DNA from: Meandrina meandrites
Lineage: Eukaryota > Cnidaria > Anthozoa > Scleractinia > Meandrinidae
NCBI GenBank assembly: GCA_963693305.1
Contig: OY855914.1
Coordinates: 10,686,403 to 10,750,402 of the forward strand
Length of the DNA: 64,000 nt
Reading direction: 5' to 3'
Both the position numbers and the translations under genes were made by a program. Positions 1 to 11,035 of this stretch are shown here, one piece after another. Within the stretch, counting starts at the first letter, position 1; every line of letters starts with the position of its first letter. The notes under the pieces are model-generated. The model searched no databases and had not been told where the DNA came from. It worked only from the letters and a program-made list of their open reading frames with translations.

Positions 1-261
1 ACTAAAACATTTTCAAAGGCAAATGGAAATTGCAGATTTTAATCTAAAGCCAATAAATCTAAAACTTATCCTTCAATCTCCAGAAACAGTCAATCATTAC
101 AATTCTGTTGACTTCTGGTCACAAAGGAAATATTGCAATGAATACAATGGCCACCGAGCTAAGTTGAAAGATGGCATTAATAAAAAAATAATAAAATGAT
201 AAGAGGAATATTAAAGCATTTTGCGTTTTGACATAACTGTCGTGAAATAAATCTTTCAAAT

Positions 262-1982
262 CTAGTTTGACAAACATAAAAGTTTCCTGATCATGTTTTT
301 GACTTCTTGTCTTTCTTCTTTGATCTTCCAGCAATAAAGAATCGGATTTAAGGAAGAGTTCAAACAAACAAGCATAACAGTAAATTCCCAAATGACACCA
401 AGAAATATAGATGATCCGTGACTTGTAATTACAGCTATAACTATACTGTATGGCAGATAGCAAGCTACCAATGTAACTTCTACCCACATCGCAGTAGCCA
501 CTGTTCTTTTGTACCGTGCAATATTCAGGGGAATTCCGCCGACGTCGGGATGTCCTTAGTTTTGAGAAACTTCCATATGATGATGGCGGAGAGTAAGTAA
601 TATTTTCGAGTAGCAACAGGCTGAGATTATAATGCAGAGTAATATTAATGTATAGTTATAACTCTTCGGAATCGTGTAGTTCGAAAACGACATCGAGGCA
701 AAAGTGATACTGACAATCCAAAAGAAGATAACTAACGCTCGAACTCGCCTCAGAGTTACAATGTGTCTGTATCTCAACCCCAACAACAGAGCGAGAAGTC
801 TGTCGACACTTATTGCGGTCAATAGGGACTTTAAGATACACTACGGCGAGGCGCTACTACGGCTACAGGAAGTAAAATTTCACACAAGATAAGACACTGC
901 GCATGTCAGTCGGTCGAGTCCGGCCGTAGCGTGAAATCTGACTACCTGAGCTAGGAGGTTTTACCGTAGTGGCTAGTACGTGGGTTTGATTCGCTGCTTT
1001 GTCCTTTTTCTACGAATTTCTCAGCAGTTTCAGAGTTCCATCGCAAAATGTATCCTTTGAATTCAACTTCAGTCGAATATTTGTTGAGTTTGTCGCTCAT
1101 ACGCTTCTAAATTTTCAGTTGAATTCGTTTGATGAAAGTGTCGGCATAGCGAAGATAAACATTCTTCTTCAGCGCGAGTTGTTTAAAGTTAAAAGCTTGC
1201 TTTGAGAGTTCAGGAAAGATGCACTTTATCTGGATAAGTATCCGATAACATTTTGCTTCTGCGAGTGCTGGTATCTTTCAGCTTTTAACTAGATATTCTT
1301 TGAGATATTCGTCTCTTCATTAATCAAATTCTGAAATTTTTATCGTTTTAGAAAGTGTATAGCATAAGCTTTCGTTCAGAACTAATCTGTTGGACCTACC
1401 AAAACAAACAATAACAATCTCTCTTTAAGCGAAGCCATTCGGCTGTAAGAAACTAAATAAAAGTGACCTTCTATTCCTTAGACTGTGCTTCTTTGTAGTT
1501 TGTTTTGCTTCTTACACTAAATTTGGCAGACTGCCGAGACGTACTCTCCCCCAGACCTTTCCGGTCATGGTAGCCGTAGTAGCGCCTCGCCGTAGTGTAT
1601 CTTAAAGTCCCTATTGTTAGCAAGGACACGGCAGATAATATTGTAAAACTGACTGTCCCAATGGCTGCGGTGTAAAAGCAGAGGTCACTCCACTGGTGTT
1701 CTGTCCAAAAGGATAATAAATTTAAGCATTGTTGGGCTCTGTAATAAGGCCAACTAAAAGATCAGTAATCGTGAGGCAGCGATACAGAAGTTTTGATGGC
1801 GGATGAAGAGAAGACTCCTTGTGCAACGCACTTAAGATAAGCGTATTCCCAATGATTGCAGTGATAGAGAAGAGAAAGTTTACAGCGGAGAAGAAAACCC
1901 AATGCTTTCCCGATGAACGTGCTGTACAAAAGAGACCTTTAATATTATTATTGTGTTTTTCCTCGGCCGCAAAGTTTTCCAT
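262..1982 (-). pseudogene. Disrupted MECA-like class A GPCR, transposon-interrupted
   Basis: A dead paralogue of the intact receptor at 10109-11035. The 5' half runs from the ATG at 1982 (MENFAAEEKH) through TM1 (GNTLILSAL) and TM2 (LTITDLLVGL), then hits a stop near 1722, where the intact copy continues into TM3. The 3' half begins near 822 with SVDRLLALLLGLRYRHIV, covers TM4-TM5, shifts frame between about 501 and 556, then resumes with TM6 (CYLPYSIV) and TM7 (SSLNPILYCWK). A 792-bp element sits inside the TM3 codons. Removing 822-1613 rejoins gcggtca to ttgttag, exactly as in the paralogues. At least three independent lesions make it non-functional. Its family membership is very secure. 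Confidence 0.9.
822..1613. mobile_element. Non-autonomous DNA transposon with 46-bp terminal inverted repeats
   Basis: Bases 821-866 and 1570-1615 are perfect reverse complements, including the core ctacggcgaggcgctactac. The intact paralogues lack everything between 822 and 1613, so this is an insertion into the receptor reading frame. The inside holds only a short ORF with no recognisable transposase, so it is probably MITE-like. The target-site duplication is ambiguous because the outer bases of the repeat match the target. Superfamily unassigned. Confidence 0.8.
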
Positions 1983-2830
1983 TTCCAACTGAGTTCCGCG
2001 TGTACTGATAAAACTTATTTGCGAGTTTTCATTATATTGTTTGTTCTGAAACTATAAGTTTGGTTTTAGAATGACACATGTCAGTTAACTGGGCTTTAGA
2101 AGCTGTCCCTTAATAGCATTCGCGTAAAAAAAAGGAAAAAAAAACTGTACTTTTCTGTAAAAACCGTTCGTTCTCATACAGGGAGCTATCTTTTTTTGCA
2201 TAATAAATTGTTAAAATGCTTTGCAAAGGGTGTTTCATTAATTAGTCATCGTGCCTGATCACTCCTGGGGAACCTGTCGAATTAATTTCCTCTCTGTGTG
2301 TCTTTTGGGTCGAGTTATGGCAGCTGAATATACATCATCCAAAGATTATTGGTGTATAACCGTAAAGTTGGCTTATCACATCTTAAAAATAATCTACAAA
2401 GTAATGAAAAAAGACTTTAAATACTTCTTTTCCTGGCGCTTTTTGCTTAGATCGTGGAATTCACTCTTAAATTTTAGTTTAAGAAAATAGCGTGCTTTTG
2501 AACTGTATTTTTATGAGTAGATATTGATGGCTCAACGGCGAAATGTCAACTTTAGCACGAAAATGCCGTTCTTTATTGTTTTCACTTCGTCTTCTCAAAC
2601 AGACATATAATTTTTAAGACTTACTTTCTACCATCCACGAGTTACACTTAAAAATTCGTACGTTCTTTTCGTTTCTTTCTATTTAAAATTACTGGAAACC
2701 GATCAATGTCTTGTTCTAACTGTAATATTTAAGGATTGCTTGAGTGCAAAAACTGGTCAGCGACCAAATTGATCAGTTGATCTTGCAAATGATATATCCG
2801 TTCCTTTGAGCATTTCCACTTTACTTGAAT
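1983..2830. repeat. 5' flank of the pseudogene, duplicated at 11036-11840
   Basis: This stretch aligns along most of its length with the region upstream of the intact receptor at 10109-11035. Shared blocks include tgacacatgtcagttaactg, a segment near 2540-2620 (cagacatataa, taagactt) and the block near 2740-2790 containing aattgatcagttgat. The duplication unit therefore carried the putative promoter as well as the coding sequence. There is no gene in it. Confidence 0.8.
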
Positions 2831-4230
2831 GAACGAGCTGTGAGAGTAGACATTGGTCTCTCTTGAGTGGTAAAATTCCACCTTATTTCGAGCCAGTGTC
2901 AGGACTCTTGGACAGATTTGGGCGAGGTGCTCCGCTGGGCTCTTTAGAAATCTCCTTCTCGTCTCAGACCGAGGAAAGCTCAAATTTACTACCCTATACA
3001 TTTTTACCCCATCCCAGACCGGAATTTCACACATTTCATTCCTGTTTATCGACCCAAGTAAAAGGCAAAATTGAAACCCCATCAGAGACCTGCAAAGACA
3101 AAAATGGGACCACACCCATTGGCACATACCTTATAGCGTATAAAAGCAACAACAACACCGCTCGAATCCCAATCACATCGGATTTCGTACACAGTACATC
3201 TACGTTTTTCACCTGCATCGCCTCGACATGACTGAACAGACATCAGTTTATTTAGCAATACGGTTTCCTTCTTTATAGACAAATCGGATATGTAGATTTT
3301 CATACTATTGGTCCAAATATAAAGAACGTTTGTGCTCTTGATCACGTTTTGATTATAGCGGCAATAAACAGTGTGTTCCGTATTGTCGATTTACAGAAAG
3401 AACACGGCCACATATGCGTTGCTCTTGAAATGAAAAGTTGTTCTTCATTTTTCCTTCAAAAATCATTAATAATTCATAAAGAAAATGCAAAAGAAATTAA
3501 TGTTTAATGAGTGTCTTTATATCTGATAAAGACACAGCTAAACTTTACGTCCAATTTTCTAGGCCAAAATAACCCCAAAACTAAACATTAGTGCGAAAAT
3601 GACTAGACCTACATCAGAATATTTTGAAGCCGTTCAATAAATTCGCAGTTCGTATTTTATCAAGTCTGAAACACTCGGTTGCGCCTCGTGTTTTAAACTT
3701 GATAAAACACTGCTGCTCATTTATTAAACATTACCAAAATCACATAAAATAATGGGTTTTGCACTTTAAATCCTTCCTTAGAAATTCTATTCTAATCCTG
3801 TAGAGTGTCATAAGTTTACTCCTTCTCGTTTTCAGCGTGCGATTCGTTCATAGTGATTGATTGTTTACAATAATTTGTCATTCAATTTGTCATTAAACTC
3901 GTCGTTGAAGTGGAGTTTTAATTATTTTTTCTCCGAAGAACGACAATGTAAAAGGCAGTGGACACTTAATTAAATGCTTCCAAGTGTCCTTGGGCGTTTT
4001 ATGATGTTTGTGGAAGCTTCATTATTTAGGAAGCTTGATTTAATGAAGTTTTCTTATGGTCAACCATTCAAAACACAGCAAACAAATGTGGTGTAATTCA
4101 TTGCTATTGCAGTTTTTTGTTGACTTCTGATCGAAATAGAAACTTTTGAAGAACAAGGTGCTAAACCGAGCGAGCAGATCACATTTGAAGAAAAATGAAA
4201 GCTAAACACGGCTATAGAAATAAAACAATT
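2827..4230. repeat. Segmental duplication, copy 1 (copy 2 at 5341-6412)
   Basis: From gaatgaacgagc near 2830 this segment parallels 5341 onward. Matching blocks include the region 3826-4113 with 5686-5967 (acgacaatg, aaaggcag, ggtcaaccatt, attgctgttgcag-like end) and 4121-4230 with 6306-6412 (gaaagctaaacac/gaaagctaaacag). Copy 1 carries an extra insert near 2883-3260. No coding gene is seen. Confidence 0.7.
2883..3260. mobile_element. Repeat-like insert within duplicated segment
   Basis: Copy 2 of the surrounding duplication runs from a block like aaaatccacct straight into ggtttccttt. Copy 1 has roughly 375 extra bases between the same two blocks. The insert is open in overlapping frames on both strands for 120-130 codons, typical of a constrained or low-stop repeat rather than a gene, and has several ccccatc-type motifs. 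Ends are approximate; no target duplication was resolved. Confidence 0.4.
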
Positions 4231-4314
4231 TCAAAGTTAAATGGAACATGCAGATTATTCTGATAGCTCATATTGAATCTAAAACGTATTCTTCCATCTC
4301 CAATCAAGCAAGAT

Positions 4315-4445
4315 TCAAGATCTTCCAGCAATAAAGAATCGGGTTTAAGGAAGAGTTCAAACAAACAAGCATAACAGTAAATTCCCAAATGCCATCAAGA
4401 AATAGAGATGATCCATGACTTGTGATTAATAACTATACTGTAGTT
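4315..4445 (-). pseudogene. 3' fragment of a MECA-like GPCR gene
   Basis: About 130 bases match positions 313-440 of the upstream pseudogene almost base for base (ttccagcaataaagaatcgg, gttcaaacaaacaagcataa). It encodes the TM7 to helix-8 end of the receptor on the minus strand. The preceding 4219-4310 also resembles 1-105, the 3' flank of the first pseudogene. The rest of the gene is absent. It marks the truncated end of a duplicated unit. Confidence 0.8.
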
Positions 4446-5340
4446 ATACACTTTTTTTAGGCCCGGATGTACTAGGCAATTTTTTGTTTAATTTGTCAAA
4501 AATATCTGTCATCAATTCCCTGAGACAAGTGCGTCCGGTGAATTTTAGATCTACCAAATTTTGTCAAGGCTTACCAAACTTCAAAGACGCCGTCGTCCTG
4601 CCTCGGAGCAGGAAAAATTTTTGTCAGGCGTGAAATTTGACAGATTTGGCAGGAAAATTTGATCTCTATTTGAAGTCGGAGTATTTCAGGCCGATCCGAA
4701 GCCCGCTAAAATTATTTCATATTTGCGCGGCAATCAAACGGTGAGGATGGAAGATTCGTACCTACATCGGATGATCCTTACTAAGAATACATCGATCACG
4801 GTTCGCAAGTTTACGTTCCAATTGCATCTCCATAGCCAAGTGCTGTTCACTTTGTACATCCCTATGCAAACCGACCAAATACACAGCCATATGCAAACCA
4901 TCCGAGTCAGCCGAGTACATGTACAAATAACATCACGACTGATCAAATTGAAAGCAGCCAAGTTGAGCCGTGTTTTTTTCGCGTGATTGGCACTTGTAGT
5001 TAACATTATTTTGCTGTTTCTCAGTGCGCCCACGCTTGACAAATTTAAAATTTGGTAGAGACAAATTTTGTCGAGACTTTTGAAAGGGCCAAACTGAACA
5101 AATTTTGTTAGTCCAGAATTAGGTTGCAATCGGTTAAGTATAGCGCCCCCTCTATAACCATAATATCCAACTTGGAATATGATTCCCTGTCGCCACAACA
5201 CTACAACCCTACCCAACTGTGCATGTCCTAAAGCAGAGTGTGTCAGAAAATAGGCGCAATGTAGTCTCATTTGAGTGAAATTTTAACGAAAATATAAACT
5301 CGTCTTGTCCGTTTCATCGGGTTTCTTTGAGAAATTTTCC
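4446..5340. other. Gene-free stretch, repeat-like
   Basis: Several long overlapping ORFs on both strands start from non-ATG codons or are shadow frames, and none resembles a known protein. The words caaattttgt and gacaaattt recur at 4555-4640 and 5035-5110, suggesting an old repeat. No gene is supported. Confidence 0.4.
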
Positions 5341-6412
5341 CTTTCTTTAATGAACGAGCGGTGAGGTGGGGGAATTTTCCTTTCTTGATTAAATAAAAAT
5401 CCACCTTTTTTAATAGGGTTTCCTTTACTTGAGTCAAATGGAATATGCAAATGTTTGTATTATTGGTCCATTAGAGTAAAGAAGTTGTCGCTCTTCATCA
5501 TGTTTTAATTAAAGCTGCAAGGCAGTGTGTTGTATTGTTAATTTCCTGATAAAACGCGGACAAATACGCGTTGCTCTTGAAAAAGTAAAATTATTTTTCA
5601 TTTTCCCCTTAAATCACATAAAATCTTAGATTTGGGCTGTAATCCTCTAGAGACGAGTGTCTAATAAAACCATATTATTACTCTTCCTCGTTTTCCGCGG
5701 GCGATTCGCTTATAGTGATCGATTGCTTATAATAATTTGTCATTCCTTTTTAAAACTTCTCGTTGATGTGGACTTTCAATTAATTTTTTTCTACGCAGAA
5801 CGACAATGAAAAAGGCAGGGGAAACTTAAATGCGTCCAGATGTCCTTGGAGGTTTCATGAAGGTGGCGAGAGCTTCCTTATTTCGGAAGCATGATTAAAT
5901 GAAGTTTCCTTACGGTCAACCATTTTAAACACCGCAAAGAAATGTGGCGTATTTCATTGCTGTTGCAGATTTGATCATAACGATTTCTTCCCCTCTGATC
6001 GATTGGCTAATTCTTAAAACCTACTCCTCGACTGCACATTTTGTTTAATCAATATGTAGGCGTTCTTACAGCACGTATGTTTTGAGAAACTTGATGGCCA
6101 TCGGTTGGAAGGTAATTAATACGTGGTCAAAAAAGCCGCCAAGACAAACAAATTAATATTTAATCACTTATCCATACAGTTTACGTTCATAAACATTGAT
6201 ATGTATTTTAATTTAAATAAGTCAAATGGAATAATCTACTGAATTGAGAACTTGGCCTTCTGCCTGACAAATAAAGTCCAAATTTTGAGGGAACTTTTTT
6301 CTTTTCTTGACTTATGGCCGAAGTAGAAACGCTTGAAGAATAATGTGCAAAACCGAGCAAACAGATCATGTTTGAGGAAAAAAGAAAGCTAAACAGGGCT
6401 ATTGTAATTATA
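5341..6412. repeat. Segmental duplication, copy 2
   Basis: Partner of 2827-4230, diverged by substitutions and small indels. It lacks the 2883-3260 insert and has about 300 additional bases between the blocks ending near 5970 and starting near 6306. It ends where a Penelope-like reverse transcriptase remnant begins. No gene is seen inside. Confidence 0.7.
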
Positions 6413-6803
6413 ATTGTCGGCGTTGTAGTTGTTCTTGTAGAAAATACGGTCAAAGTATTTGTTTTCGTCAGATAAACTGGCCGTTGTGTCACAGACTAGT
6501 TGCGCTCATCGCGTCAAAGTCTTGATAGTCGCAGCTTTGTGAGAAGTCGGGTTGTAGGATGATTCGTCCAGTAATCGGTCGGTATGTGTCGGTTTTCTGT
6601 ACACTGTGGTACGTAGGTCGTTGTTGTTGCGGCTTCCCAGACAGTCTAGAAATGGGAGTTTTCCATTTTGTTCGAACTCTCTTGTAAACTGATGTCGGCA
6701 TGCTGTTCATTAAGGTGTTTGTGAAAGTCGTCCATTTCGTCTTGGTGTACGGCGATTAAAGTGTCGTCAACGTAGCGTAACCAGTAGTAGAGAAGAACTA
6801 CTC
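6403..6803 (-). pseudogene. Penelope-like retroelement reverse transcriptase fragment
   Basis: Read on the minus strand, the sequence encodes WLRYVDDTLIAVHQDEMDDF, which contains the YVDD catalytic box of reverse transcriptase motif C. After a frameshift near 6680 it continues with NGKLPFLDCLGSRNNNDLRT and then TTVYRKPTHTDRLLDE, the pattern that follows motif C in Penelope-like elements. An in-frame TGA lies at 6506-6508. The N-terminal palm and the GIY-YIG endonuclease are not seen, so this is a short dead fragment. The element class is well supported by the order YVDD, LPFLD, VYRKPTHTD. It abuts the end of the duplicated segment. Confidence 0.8.
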
Positions 6804-7678
6804 TCACCCGGACGATCACACTATACGAACTACAGAATTTTCTAAATTTTTAACTGTAATCGAATAATGAGTTACTTGTGTCAGAAATACAAAAAAAGTG
6901 GGGATCACCGATTTTTTTTTTTTTCAGAGATTAAGCCTGTCAGGGCCCCTGACTTTGAAAAATTGGCGCACGTAATTTAGGATGGTTTTCAGGGTTTGTA
7001 GTTTAAAACATCGATGATGAGTAAACAATGGCAAACGATCTTGGTCATATTTAGAAGAATTGCGTCTGTTGCGTAAATAATTCCTAGTGTTGCCATCCTT
7101 TTTGCAAAATTTAGCCCTGGAAGAGGCATTTGAACCCGTCGTACGGCAAAACGAAAAGATAAAAAAAAAAAACAAAAAAAAAAAAAACAGAATTCGAACG
7201 TGCGTGGAACAAAAAAAAAACTTTTAATCGATGGATTGTTTTCTTTTTCTCGCAAAACGTAGATAATCGTTAACAAAACTGATCTGTTAATTAAGAAAAA
7301 AGTTGGGGTCACCGACCATTTAATCTAGCAAACTGCAAGCGAAGTTAACGCAACGGCTTCTCACCCTATTTGTGGTTGGACCACATTTTGCTGATAGCTG
7401 GCTGGACCAAGATTTAAAACTCGAAAGGCTTTTAAGGCTTTTAACGGCTAAGCTTGCCATACGAAAACAAGGCGTACTCAATGCCGATGATGTGGAGCTC
7501 CGCTTTTAGGCTTGGTTAAATCTATTTATCATATGACCCGTACGGACCCGCGCGCTATTTCCTTGGAAAACCATAAGAAAAAAAGTCCCGTATGAGGGCC
7601 GTACGCCTTCATCTAACAGGGCCGGAAAAAGCCGTACGGCTCCACTAGAAAAGCGTACGGACCCGCGACTGCCGCGCG
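6804..7678. other. Gene-free stretch
   Basis: Low-complexity A and T runs (for example 7159-7190) and short ORFs without recognisable domains. Short inverted words such as gccgtacg occur near 7546-7670. No gene is supported. Confidence 0.4.
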
Positions 7679-7887
7679 ATGGATTTTGAAACCATTGGAT
7701 TCGATAATCTTGAACTCAAAATGAGCGATAGTTATTCTGAAGATTATTCCGAAAGCAAAGAATATCCGGCTGCTTTGTAAGCGCTGAAATTGAAAACAAA
7801 ACATGTTCAAACTCGGCAAATGATGAAGAACTGCATAAATTTATTCGGCAACAACAACTCCTGAAAACATCAATAAAATCGAAATGA
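7679..7887 (+). pseudogene. Possible remnant of a transposon-derived gene exon
   Basis: An ATG at 7679 opens MDFETIGFDNLELKMSDSYS and reaches a stop that overlaps a gtaagc splice-donor-like motif near 7777. A second frame continues with SAEIENKTCSNSANDEELHK, then a stop at 7885. The acidic 'NDEELHKFI' style resembles first exons of QRICH1/ZMYM-type, Crypton-related genes in cnidarians, but that rests on weak memory of the family. It is at best a frame-broken remnant. Confidence 0.2.
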
Positions 7888-8833
7888 AAGCGGCCATAAA
7901 AACTCAGTGAAAAACTACACACTCGTACATAAACGCATTCTGTGGTTTCTAAATAAAACCGTAATCATTGATAAACATTGAAGTCAAAGTACGAATGCCA
8001 AGATAATTTCTCTTGTTCAGTTTGAAACTCTGCAGCTGTGTAATTCTTCAATCACAACAAAGAAAATGCGATTTAATACATGTAAGACTGTGTTTGCGAC
8101 TAACCTTACACAGTGTTCCACTAGTTCTCACGAAGTATTTTAGCCACTAACTGGAAGACAACCGTAATTAGAGTTCAACACCATCGAGGAACTAACGAAT
8201 TCAGTGACTAGGCAGCAACGGCAGACATTTAGAATCCTCAGTGGTAAAGAAAACAACTTGAAGCTGAAGCCCGAACGGGGAAACGATGCGAAGCAAAATC
8301 CTCAGCTGCTTGTACAATCCTATTCCAACATCAAACTGTCCCATTAGAATTGTTGTATTTAACATCCAAAATCCTTCTTGGTTGAAAAGTAATCAATTCT
8401 CTCGTTCAAACCAAGCACTAGGATGAATTTCGGCTCAAGAATAAACGTCGCTTTGTTATTCAATTCAGTCTTAGCTTAGAGTACGACTAGCCGAAACGTC
8501 GTGCAAATTCTTTGTCGTAATCCTTCTTAATCGTTGCTTTTGAAATTTCTACTAACTGCAGTCATGTAGAAAGAATTTGTCCGGGTTGAAATCTCCTTAG
8601 AATGAAGCTAAAACTCGAAGATTTGGTTGTATTTTTGACAGTTCTAACAGAAGTTTGAATACTCTGTGTAATCTGTGCGCATCGCAGCCCGAGTTCAAAT
8701 GCACTTCACTGGCTTCCCCAAAACATTACGGGCTACCATTGGCTTTTCAAAATGCGCGCGAAACGGGCTGCAGCGTCTGCATCAACGAATGGAAAACAAT
8801 AAAAAAGAAAATTAGTGGTCATATGATAAAATG
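7888..8833. other. Gene-free stretch
   Basis: No open frame with recognisable domains. A ccgaaacgtcg word near 8491 is of the kind found at ends of Penelope-like elements, but no element could be delimited. Confidence 0.35.
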
Positions 8834-8889
8834 CTTATTGACTGAGTTAGGTCGGGCCGGACGGGAAAATATTTGGCTCTCGGTCAGGA

Positions 8890-8920
<31 letters not shown>

Positions 8921-8933
8921 TCCTGACCTCGAA

Positions 8934-8974
<41 letters not shown>
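8834..8974. repeat. Palindromic hairpin element (CTTATT...AATAAG family)
   Basis: The two halves are near-perfect reverse complements around a central tcgctgcgctcgg: cggacgggaaaatatttgg on the left pairs with ccaaatattttcccgtccgg on the right. The ends are cttattgactgag and ctcagtcaataag. The same end pattern occurs at 38678-38835 and, degraded, at 48270-48403. Confidence 0.8.
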
Positions 8975-8982
<8 letters not shown>

Positions 8983-10108
8983 ATTTTTAGTCTATTAGTT
9001 TTTGTATCGGAAATTTATCTAATTGCTGCACTATTGCAATTGTATCGATACACTTGTACACACTTGAGAGTAGCGGACCATTTTCACTTTAACGTATTTA
9101 CTATGCGCCTCAGGTCCAAGCCTGTTCCTTCCTTCCGATACAGGAACAATACTACTTAAATTACAAAACGACATGGTTACCAACCATTATTCACCGTAGA
9201 ATTACTTACTTTGCTAGCGATGTATGGCGTCTAAGCATAATTACATACTATTCAATTATATACTTAAAGCGAATTTCATTAATAGCGGCGGTTAACACTA
9301 TTACATACAATGATTTTTTTTTAAACATTTAATTCATTGACAATGTTATTTTCGCTGTTCTTATATTTTGCCTTTTATTTAATTTAAGGGTATTTAATAA
9401 AAACCTTTATAACTCAGGGTATACACATTGCTGTTGAGCTGTTTTGGTATTTGAAAACGAGTTAATGCGGTGTTTTAAGTAATTTAATATTACATTTAAC
9501 AGAGGCCCAACAATTGAAACGCAAATTACCAATAGCAAAAAAGTACTACATCATTTCAAACATTACGTTAGCATTTTATTCATAGTCAAATGAAACGTAT
9601 TATTTTGTGTAACTACCTATTTCCAAGCTTATTGAAAGACAAAACAAACAGCTGTTACCTCATATCTGGCAAGCTAAATTCTAATCCGACATTTTTTTCC
9701 TATTATGACAACTTTGCAAATAAGCCCACTGGCACATCGCAAGCGAAAATAAACAATTTCGTAGCCCATCAATCGGAAAGGCGCTACACGATACAGGTGC
9801 AGTTATTAACAAAAGCGGCCAATAATGCCAATCATTTGCATGTGTGTTCACATAATTTATACAGTAGACTAAAGTACATATTTTCCTTTTTTGCAGTTCG
9901 TAAAAAAAGACATTTCCGAAAACTCCTTTTTCAACTAAGAATTTATCATTCTTGTCAAGAAAAACAAATGCACTTTGAAGGGAGCCTTTCTAACTCCCGG
10001 TAGCAGTAAACGTGATTGCAAAGAATGGGGTACCGAGTGAAGTAAGCCGAGCAAAACGGTGAAGTTACGGTCTTCACGGAAACGATAATACTAGACCGAT
10101 AAACCGAC
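8975..10108. other. Gene-free stretch upstream of duplicated receptor unit
   Basis: One 137-codon frame at 9590-10003(+) starts with ATG but has no recognisable domain and AT-rich composition like its surroundings. I do not call it a gene. Confidence 0.35.
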
Positions 10109-11035
10109 CTAACTTGACAAACATAAAAACTGTCTTATCGTGTTCTTCACTTCTTGCCTTACTTCTCGGATCTTCCAGCAATAAAGAATTGGGTTTAAAG
10201 ATGAGTTCAAACAAACAAGAGTTGATGTTAATTCCCAACAGACATCAAGTAATGGAGATGATCCGTGACTTGTAATTATAGATATTACTATACTGTATGG
10301 TAGATAACAGGACACTAGAGCCACCAGTACACACACAGCAACAGAAACAGTCTTTCTGTATCGTGCTATATTCAGGGAAATTCCTCCACCGTTCGGTTGG
10401 CCTTGGTTTTGGGAAATTTGGATATGGTGATGGCGGAGCATGAGAAATATTTTCGAGTAGCAAAAGGCTGACACAATAAGGCACAGTAATATTAATGTGT
10501 AGTTATAACTTTTTGGGATCATGTATTTCCAAAACGACATGGAGGCGAAACTGATGCTTGCAATCCAAAAGAAGATAACTAACGCTCGAACTCGCCTCAG
10601 AGTTACAATGTGTCTGTATCTCAACCTTACCAACAGAGCGAGAAGTCTGTCCACACTTATTGCGGTCATTGTTACCAAAGACACTGAAGTTAAAATTGTA
10701 AAGCTGATCGTAGTAATAGCTGCAGAGTGAAAACAAAACTTTAGCCAGTGTTCTGTTTCGTCGAATGTGAAATAGAAAGCATAAACCGGTTCTGTAATAA
10801 GGCCAACTAAAAGATCAGTAATCGCGAGACAGCGATACAGATATTTTGATGGCGGATGAAGAGAAGACTCCTTGTGCAACGCAATTAAGATCAGCGTATT
10901 CCCTAGGATTGCAGTGATGGAGAAGAGAAAGTTTACAGCGGAGAGGAAAATCCAATGCTTTCCCGATGATCGTGCTGTACAAAAGAGAGCTTGAATGTTA
11001 TTACTGTGTTTTTCCTCCGCCGTAAAGTTTTCCAT
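10109..11035 (-). CDS. MECA-like class A orphan GPCR, intronless
   Basis: Predicted seven-transmembrane G-protein-coupled receptor of 308 residues in the plasma membrane. The start is the ATG at 11035 (MENFTAEEKH); the frame is open to a TTG two codons upstream. TM1 has GNTLILIAL, TM2 LAITDLLVGL, the TM3 end SVDRLLALLVRLRYRHIV, TM6 CYLPYSIV and TM7 SSLNPILYCWK. Residues usually conserved in class A that are missing are the tyrosine of DRY, the TM5 proline and a cysteine in the second extracellular loop, which is only about ten residues long. Absence of the TM5 proline and loop disulphide is a known trait of melanocortin, cannabinoid and S1P receptors, hence the MECA-like call. Position 3.32 is Phe, so it is not an aminergic receptor. 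Two possible N-glycosylation sites are NFT at residue 3 and NYT before TM5. Ligand unknown. Confidence 0.9.
   Translation of the reverse strand: MENFTAEEKHSNNIQALFCTARSSGKHWIFLSAVNFLFSITAILGNTLILIALHKESSLHPPSKYLYRCLAITDLLVGLITEPVYAFYFTFDETEHWLKFCFHSAAITTISFTILTSVSLVTMTAISVDRLLALLVRLRYRHIVTLRRVRALVIFFWIASISFASMSFWKYMIPKSYNYTLILLCLIVSAFCYSKIFLMLRHHHIQISQNQGQPNGGGISLNIARYRKTVSVAVCVLVALVSCYLPYSIVISIITSHGSSPLLDVCWELTSTLVCLNSSLNPILYCWKIREVRQEVKNTIRQFLCLSS

Noticed and set aside
945..1000. tRNA-like B-box word gggtttgattc with an A-box-like taccgtagtgg, suggesting a SINE.
   Set aside because: The two boxes are only about 15 bases apart and no cloverleaf can be drawn.
2729..3231. Overlapping 122-132-codon frames on both strands.
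   Set aside because: Neither matches a known domain and they overlap an insert-like repeat; low stop density alone is not evidence.
8655..8981. 108-codon frame spanning the palindrome at 8834.
   Set aside because: Half of it is the hairpin element; the start is not ATG (ttgaatact) and no domain is present.
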